A stretch of DNA of 64,000 nt from Mycobacterium sp. URHB0044 (GTDB lineage Bacteria > Actinomycetota > Actinomycetes > Mycobacteriales > Mycobacteriaceae): NCBI RefSeq assembly GCF_000620625.1, contig NZ_JIAW01000010.1, forward strand, positions 1 through 64,000, given 5' to 3'. Every line of letters starts with the position of its first letter. Within the stretch, counting starts at the first letter, position 1. A program made the translations under genes and the position numbers. Below are positions 59,742-64,000 of this stretch, piece by piece. The notes beneath the pieces were generated by a model. That model was not told where the DNA came from. It searched no databases and saw only the letters and a list, made by a program, of their open reading frames with translations.

Positions 59742-61091
59742 ATGATGGCTGGCCCAGCAAATTATGACGTCGGAATTGTCGGACTCGGCTACGTCGGGTT
59801 GACCCTGGCGACCGTCCTCGCCGAGGCGGGGAACACCGTGATCGGTGTGGAAAAGCGCCCCGACATCGTGGAGATGACGAATTCGGGCACTCCGCATTTC
59901 ACCGAAACCGGATTGCCCGACGCGCTTGCCGGGGTGACGCGGTCGCAGAAGCTGGTGGCCGCCGAGCAGTTCGACGACAGCTTCTCCTGCGACACCTACA
60001 TCATCACGGTGGGTACGCCGCTGTCACCGGACGGCGTCGCACGCGTGGACATGATCGAGGCCGCAGCACGTGACATCGCCGCGAACATGAAGGACGGGGC
60101 GCTGGTGATCCTGCGCTCGACGGTCAAGGTGGGCACCACCCGCGACGTGGTGTCGCCCATCCTCGAGGCCAGCGGCAAGCAGTTCGACATCGCGATGTGC
60201 CCCGAGCGCACGCTCGAAGGCAAGGCACTGCAGGAATTGCGCGAACTGCCGCAAATCATCGGTGCCGACACACAGGTCGTCGCCGACCGCGCGGCCGCCG
60301 TTTTCCGCAAACTCACGCATTCCATCGTTCAGGTGTCGGGAATCGAGACCGCGGAGATCATGAAGCTGGTCAGCAACACGTTCCGCGACGTTCAATTCGC
60401 ATTCGCCAACGAGGTCGCGCGCATTTGCGACGCCTTCGGTGTCAGCGCCCACGAGGTCATCTCGGCGGGCAAGCTCGGCTACAACCGCACCAACATCCCG
60501 CTCCCCGGCCTCGTCGGCGGCCCGTGCCTGGAGAAGGATCCGCACATCCTGATGGAGAGTGCGCGCACCCGCGGGATCTCGTTGGAGATCACCTCGGCGG
60601 GCCGGCTGGTCAACGAGCGCCAGCCCGAGGAGACGGTGCGCTTCATCACCAGGGAGATCGAACGACGTGGCCTGGCGGGATCCGACCCGGTGAAGATCAA
60701 CATCCTCGGCATGGCGTTCAAGGGACAGCCGGAGACCAGTGACCTACGCGGCTCGATGTCGATCAAGGTCCTCGACGCGCTGAAGAAGGCGCATCCCAAC
60801 GCCGAGATCGGCGTCTTCGATCCGGTCACCCCGCGCGACGTGCTGGCCAGCGAGTTCGCCGATGAGCGCACCTTCGGCCGCTTCGGCGACGCCGTGAGCG
60901 GTGCCGACGTGGTGGTGATCGCCAACAACCATCCCGCGCTCGGCCAGATCTCGCCGCGCACCATCAGCGAGTTCATGAGCCCGAACGGATTCGTCTTCGA
61001 CTACTGGAACCACTACAGCCACCTGCCCACCTCCGAACTCGGCGACTCCTACTTCGCCGTCGGCCGCAGCGGAGCGGTGGTCGTCGAATGA
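59742..61091 (+). CDS. Nucleotide-sugar dehydrogenase (UDP-sugar 6-dehydrogenase family)
   Basis: This 449-residue enzyme has VGIVGLGYVGLTLATVLAEA at about 10-29 (NAD loop), MCPERTLEGKALQELRELPQ at about 152-171, the NTFRDVQFAFANE helix, and GLVGGPCLEKDP at 257-268 with catalytic Cys262. It oxidises the C6 alcohol of a UDP-hexose to the uronate. The GGPCLEKDP context differs from UDP-Glc enzymes (GGSCFPKD) and is nearer to the UDP-ManNAc/GlcNAc type. The next epimerase gene overlaps by 4 bp. Product: a uronic-acid nucleotide for surface glycans. Confidence 0.88.
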   Translation: MMAGPANYDVGIVGLGYVGLTLATVLAEAGNTVIGVEKRPDIVEMTNSGTPHFTETGLPDALAGVTRSQKLVAAEQFDDSFSCDTYIITVGTPLSPDGVARVDMIEAAARDIAANMKDGALVILRSTVKVGTTRDVVSPILEASGKQFDIAMCPERTLEGKALQELRELPQIIGADTQVVADRAAAVFRKLTHSIVQVSGIETAEIMKLVSNTFRDVQFAFANEVARICDAFGVSAHEVISAGKLGYNRTNIPLPGLVGGPCLEKDPHILMESARTRGISLEITSAGRLVNERQPEETVRFITREIERRGLAGSDPVKINILGMAFKGQPETSDLRGSMSIKVLDALKKAHPNAEIGVFDPVTPRDVLASEFADERTFGRFGDAVSGADVVVIANNHPALGQISPRTISEFMSPNGFVFDYWNHYSHLPTSELGDSYFAVGRSGAVVVE

Positions 61092-62068
61092 GCAAGCGGA
61101 TCGTCGTCACCGGTGGTGGCGGCTTCATCGGGGCCTACCTGGTCAAGCGCCTCGTGCACGACGGCTGGAGCGTCGCCGTGGTCGACAGCATGGTGCGCGG
61201 CGATGCCAGCCGGTTCGCCGAGGTGGCCGACGACGTCGAGTTGTTCACCTGCGACGTGCGCGACCAGGCTGCGCTGGAGAAGGCGTTCGTCGGCGCCGAG
61301 GTGGTCATGCACCTCGCGGCGATCAACGGCACCGAGAACTTCTACACCCAGCCCGAACTGGTGCTCGACGTCGGCATGCTTGGCGCGCTCGCCGTGGTGA
61401 ACGCCGGCCGCGTCGCCGGCGTGCCCGATCTGGTCGTGGCGTCGACGGCGGAGGTGTACCAAACACCGGCGGTGATCCCCACCCCCGAGACGATTCCGCT
61501 GATGCTGCCCGACAGCCTCAACCCGCGGTATTCGTATGGCGGCGGCAAGATCGTCAGCGAGCTGATCGCCTTCAACTACGGCCAAGACCACTACCGGCAG
61601 GTGCAGGTCTTCCGTCCGCACAACGTGTTTGGGCCCAACATGGGTTGGAAGCACGTGGAGCCGCAGTTCATCCTGCGGGCCCTGGATTGTCAGGACGCCG
61701 GCAATCCCGCCTTCCCGATCCAGGGTGACGGCACCGAGACGCGGTCGTTCTGCTACGTCGACGACGTCGTCGAGGGGATCCTGCGGATGTATGCCGACGG
61801 CGGCCACCGCGAGATCTACCACATCGGTAGCGATGTGGAGATCAGCATTCGCGACCTGGCCAGCCGCATCGGCAAGATCGTCGGCGTCGACCTGGACATC
61901 CAACCCGGCGAATCTCCCGCGGGCGGAACCAAGCGCCGCTGCCCCGACATCACGAAGATGCGCTCACTGGGCTGGTCGCTCGACGTGGACCTCGACGACG
62001 GCCTGGAACGCACCGTGGACTGGTACCGCGCCAACCGCAACAACAGGCCGGCCAATCAGCTGATGTAA
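61088..62068 (+). CDS. NAD-dependent epimerase/dehydratase
   Basis: This 326-residue extended SDR has IVVTGGGGFIGAYLVKRLVH at about 5-24, LAAINGTENFYTQPE at about 77-91, YSYGGGKIVSEL with the Tyr-x3-Lys pair at about 150, FRPHNVFGPNMGW and FCYVDDVVEGIL. It is like UDP-glucose 4-epimerase or UDP-glucuronate decarboxylase/epimerase enzymes. Coupled to the nucleotide-sugar dehydrogenase, it probably acts on the uronate product (epimerisation or decarboxylation). Confidence 0.88.
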   Translation: MSKRIVVTGGGGFIGAYLVKRLVHDGWSVAVVDSMVRGDASRFAEVADDVELFTCDVRDQAALEKAFVGAEVVMHLAAINGTENFYTQPELVLDVGMLGALAVVNAGRVAGVPDLVVASTAEVYQTPAVIPTPETIPLMLPDSLNPRYSYGGGKIVSELIAFNYGQDHYRQVQVFRPHNVFGPNMGWKHVEPQFILRALDCQDAGNPAFPIQGDGTETRSFCYVDDVVEGILRMYADGGHREIYHIGSDVEISIRDLASRIGKIVGVDLDIQPGESPAGGTKRRCPDITKMRSLGWSLDVDLDDGLERTVDWYRANRNNRPANQLM

Positions 62069-62072
62069 GCGC

Positions 62073-62714
62073 TCAGGCGGGCGGATTCGCTTGCCACAGA
62101 ACGGGAATCGACAGTCCGACCCGCTCGAGCAGGCGGCGCGTCAGCGGCAGGCTGATCCCGATGACGCTGGACGGGTCGCCGTCGACGCCGTCGATGAACC
62201 ACCCGCCGAGCCCGTCGAGGGTGAAGGCGCCCGCCACGGCCAGCGGTTCGCCGCTGTCGACGTAGGCGTCCAGGTCTTCGGCGCTCGGAGTCCCGAAATG
62301 CACTGTGGTGCAGCAGAATTCGCTACCCGAGTCGATGACGTCGCCGTCGCGTACCCGCACCAGACAGTGGCCGGTGACGAGCTCACCGGCGCCGCCTGCC
62401 ATCTCCTGCCAGGCGGCACGGGCGCGTTGCGCCGTCGCCGGCTTGCCACGCAGCGTGCCGTTCAGATGGAGCATCGAATCGCATCCGATGACCACCGCGT
62501 CGGCGGCCAGTTCGGCACCCAGCGAGCGGGCTACCGCATCGGCCTTCGCGGTCGCCAGCGCGACCGTCACCTCACCGGGGGACGCGTCGGCACGCAGCGT
62601 TGCGGTCAGGGCGTCCTCGTCGACACCGGAGACGATGACGATCGGGTCGATTCCGGCCTGGCGGAGCACCCGCCGTCGGCCCGAGGAGGCCGAGGCCAAT
62701 ACGACTCGCGTCAT
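62073..62714 (-). CDS. maf: Maf-family nucleotide pyrophosphatase
   Basis: This 213-residue Maf protein hydrolyses non-canonical or UTP/dTTP-type nucleotides. VVLASASSGRRRVLRQAGI at about 4-22 is the N-terminal signature (ASxSxRR), VIGCDSMLHLNGTLRGKPAT at about 74-93 and AYVDSGEPLAVAGAFTLDG (YVxSGEP..AGAF) complete the active site. ATG 62714 overlaps the accE5 stop (ATGA), so maf is in the accD5-accE5 operon, as in M. tuberculosis Rv3282. Confidence 0.92.
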   Translation of the reverse strand: MTRVVLASASSGRRRVLRQAGIDPIVIVSGVDEDALTATLRADASPGEVTVALATAKADAVARSLGAELAADAVVIGCDSMLHLNGTLRGKPATAQRARAAWQEMAGGAGELVTGHCLVRVRDGDVIDSGSEFCCTTVHFGTPSAEDLDAYVDSGEPLAVAGAFTLDGLGGWFIDGVDGDPSSVIGISLPLTRRLLERVGLSIPVLWQANPPA

Positions 62715-62959
62715 CGACGCATGTGTGTGCGCTCCAGTTGGGTCACGCGCTGCCAACTGAAGATCGAATAGCGCAGCTTGTCCACCGGATGTCCCCACAG
62801 GTCCCTTGGCTGCGGGCTGGCGTCCACCTGACCGCCGCCGGACGCACCGGCCAGCACGGTGACCAGCGCTGCCAGTTCCTCGTCGGTGGGCTTGCCGTTG
62901 AGGACCTTGATCACGGGGTCGTGGACTTCGCCGTCGTGGCTGGTGGGCTCGTCGCTCAT
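62711..62959 (-). CDS. accE5: Acyl-CoA carboxylase epsilon subunit
   Basis: This 82-residue protein resembles AccE5 (Rv3281), a small subunit that enhances activity of the AccA3-AccD5 complex. HDPVIKVLNGKPTDEELAAL at about 13-32 (20 residues) and the tail LWGHPVDKLRYSIFSWQRVT are the conserved parts. ATG 62959 is used; a GTG at 62983 overlapping the accD5 stop (GTGA) would add 8 residues and is plausible. The N-terminal part is shorter than the M. tuberculosis protein as recalled. Confidence 0.87.
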   Translation of the reverse strand: MSDEPTSHDGEVHDPVIKVLNGKPTDEELAALVTVLAGASGGGQVDASPQPRDLWGHPVDKLRYSIFSWQRVTQLERTHMRR

Positions 62960-62979
62960 GACGCCTGCGCTCTTTTCAC

Positions 62980-64000
62980 TCACAGTGGAATGTTCCCGTG
63001 CTTCTTCGGCGGAAGCTGAACCACCTTGCGCTCCAACAGCCGAAGCGCCGCAGCCACGTAACCGCGGGTGTGCGACGGCGGGATCACCGCGTCGACGTAG
63101 CCACGCTCGGCCGCGATGTACGGGTTCACCAACGTGTCCTCGTAGTCCTGCTGCAGTTCCAGCCGCAGCGCGTCGACGTCCTCGCCCTTGTTGGCCGCCT
63201 CCTTGAGCTGAGGCCGGTAGACGAAGCCGACGGCACCGGAGGCGCCCATCACGGCGATCTGGGCCGTGGGCCACGCGACGTTGACGTCGCAGCCCATGTC
63301 CTTGGATCCCATCACGCAGTAGGCGCCGCCGTATGCCTTGCGGGTGATCACGGTGATCTTGGCGACGGTGGCCTCGCCGTACGCGTACAGCAGTTTCGCG
63401 CCGCGCCGGATGATGCCGTTGTACTCCTGGTCGGTTCCCGGCAGGAAGCCAGGCACGTCGACCAGCATGACGATCGGGATGTTGAAGCAGTCGCAGGTCC
63501 GCACGAACCGCGCGGCCTTCTCCGAGGCGTTGATGTCCAGGCAGCCGGCGAACTGAGTCGGCTGGTTGGCGACGATGCCGACGGGCCGGCCGTCGACGCG
63601 GCCGAACCCGACCAGGATGTTGGTGGCGTAACCGGACTGCACCTCGAGGAACTCGTCGTCGTCGAGGATGCGTGCGATCACCTCATGCATGTCGTACGGC
63701 TGGTTCGGCGAATCCGGGATCAACGTGTCGAGCTCGAGGTCCTCCTCGGTGAGGTTGTCCTCGATCGCGCCGGGATGCGGCGGTGCCGGGTAGCGCGGCG
63801 GGTCGGCGTAGTTGTTGCTCGGCAGGTAGGACAGCAGGTCGCGGACGTACTCGAAGGCGTCCTGCTCGCCGGAGGCGACGTAGTGCGCCGTACCCGACTT
63901 GGCCATGTGGGTGTGGGCGCCGCCCAGCTCCTCCATGGTCACTTCCTCGCCGGTGACGGTCTTGATGACGTCCGGGCCGGTGATGAACATCTGGCTGGTC
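62980..64000 (-). CDS. accD5: Acyl-CoA carboxylase beta subunit AccD5 (5' end beyond window)
   Basis: These are the C-terminal 340 residues of a carboxyltransferase, ending RKVVQLPPKKHGNIPL. Visible features: MFITGPDVIKTVTGEEVTME, GGAHTHMAKSGTAHYVASGE (oxyanion-type region), VPGFLPGTDQEYNGIIRRGA, and KAYGGAYCVMGSKDMGCDVN with the second CoA site. With AccA3 and AccE5 it makes methylmalonyl-CoA (and contributes to malonyl-CoA) for lipid synthesis. The start and promoter lie outside. Confidence 0.95.
   Translation of the reverse strand, partial: TSQMFITGPDVIKTVTGEEVTMEELGGAHTHMAKSGTAHYVASGEQDAFEYVRDLLSYLPSNNYADPPRYPAPPHPGAIEDNLTEEDLELDTLIPDSPNQPYDMHEVIARILDDDEFLEVQSGYATNILVGFGRVDGRPVGIVANQPTQFAGCLDINASEKAARFVRTCDCFNIPIVMLVDVPGFLPGTDQEYNGIIRRGAKLLYAYGEATVAKITVITRKAYGGAYCVMGSKDMGCDVNVAWPTAQIAVMGASGAVGFVYRPQLKEAANKGEDVDALRLELQQDYEDTLVNPYIAAERGYVDAVIPPSHTRGYVAAALRLLERKVVQLPPKKHGNIPL

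Overview
This GC-rich window reads as chromosome of a fast-growing Mycobacterium (Mycolicibacterium type). From memory of the M. tuberculosis map, two blocks match it in mirrored order: nei2, lhr, a TetR gene, pcd, lrpA, lat, rsbW (usfX) and sigF on one side, and accA3, a sufE-like gene, sseA, maf, accE5 and accD5 on the other. Large accessory blocks lie between these landmarks. Gene ends overlap repeatedly by 4 bases (ATGA/GTGA), so most same-strand runs look like translationally coupled operons. No rRNA, tRNA, CRISPR array or insertion sequence was recognised.

Layout. 0-2.4 kb: N-terminal part of a secreted cell-surface protein with exact 93-residue tandem repeats. 2.8-5.3 kb: NmrA-like and SDR reductases and an enoyl-CoA hydratase. 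5.3-8.3 kb: a DesT/FabR-like TetR repressor divergent from a ferredoxin-type reductase and a DesA3-type acyl desaturase. 8.3-19.6 kb: nei2, a MarR gene divergent from a flavin monooxygenase, an SDR/nitronate monooxygenase pair, a DUF2834-like membrane protein, lhr, a TetR gene and a Clp_N-only protein.

19.7-35.1 kb is the most interesting region: a large divergent catabolic regulon. Leftward run: SMP-30-like propeller, GntR, acyl-CoA ligase, SDR, second acyl-CoA ligase, SDR. Rightward run: SDR, Rieske oxygenase, luciferase-like flavoprotein, Baeyer-Villiger monooxygenase, TauD-type dioxygenase, SDR, CaiB/BaiF CoA-transferase. The shared 143-bp promoter region holds a perfect 12-bp palindrome and a near copy, one beside each first gene, which fits GntR control of both arms. 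The gene content suggests oxidation of a cyclic or otherwise recalcitrant hydrophobic compound to a ketone, oxygen insertion to a lactone or ester, hydrolysis, and CoA activation. The substrate is unknown. The block sits between pcd and the TetR-lhr-nei2 set.

35.0-38.4 kb: pcd, lrpA and lat (lysine to 2-aminoadipate). 38.4-42.7 kb: a membrane-anchored Mrr-like nuclease and a two-gene xanthine dehydrogenase-type molybdenum hydroxylase. 42.8-44.3 kb: an SRPBCC/ArsR operon with a clear palindromic operator and a PAS-ANTAR regulator. 44.3-46.6 kb: the sigma-F locus (CsbD-like protein, small protein, rsbW, sigF, STAS protein). 46.8-49.2 kb: uricase, HIU hydrolase, OHCU decarboxylase and a MocA-like nucleotidyltransferase, so purine-degradation genes flank sigF. 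49.4-54.8 kb: a small Wzy/Wzx-type surface-polysaccharide cluster. 55-64 kb: malate dehydrogenase, accA3, sufE-like, sseA, two sugar-nucleotide genes inserted before maf, then maf, accE5 and the 3' part of accD5.
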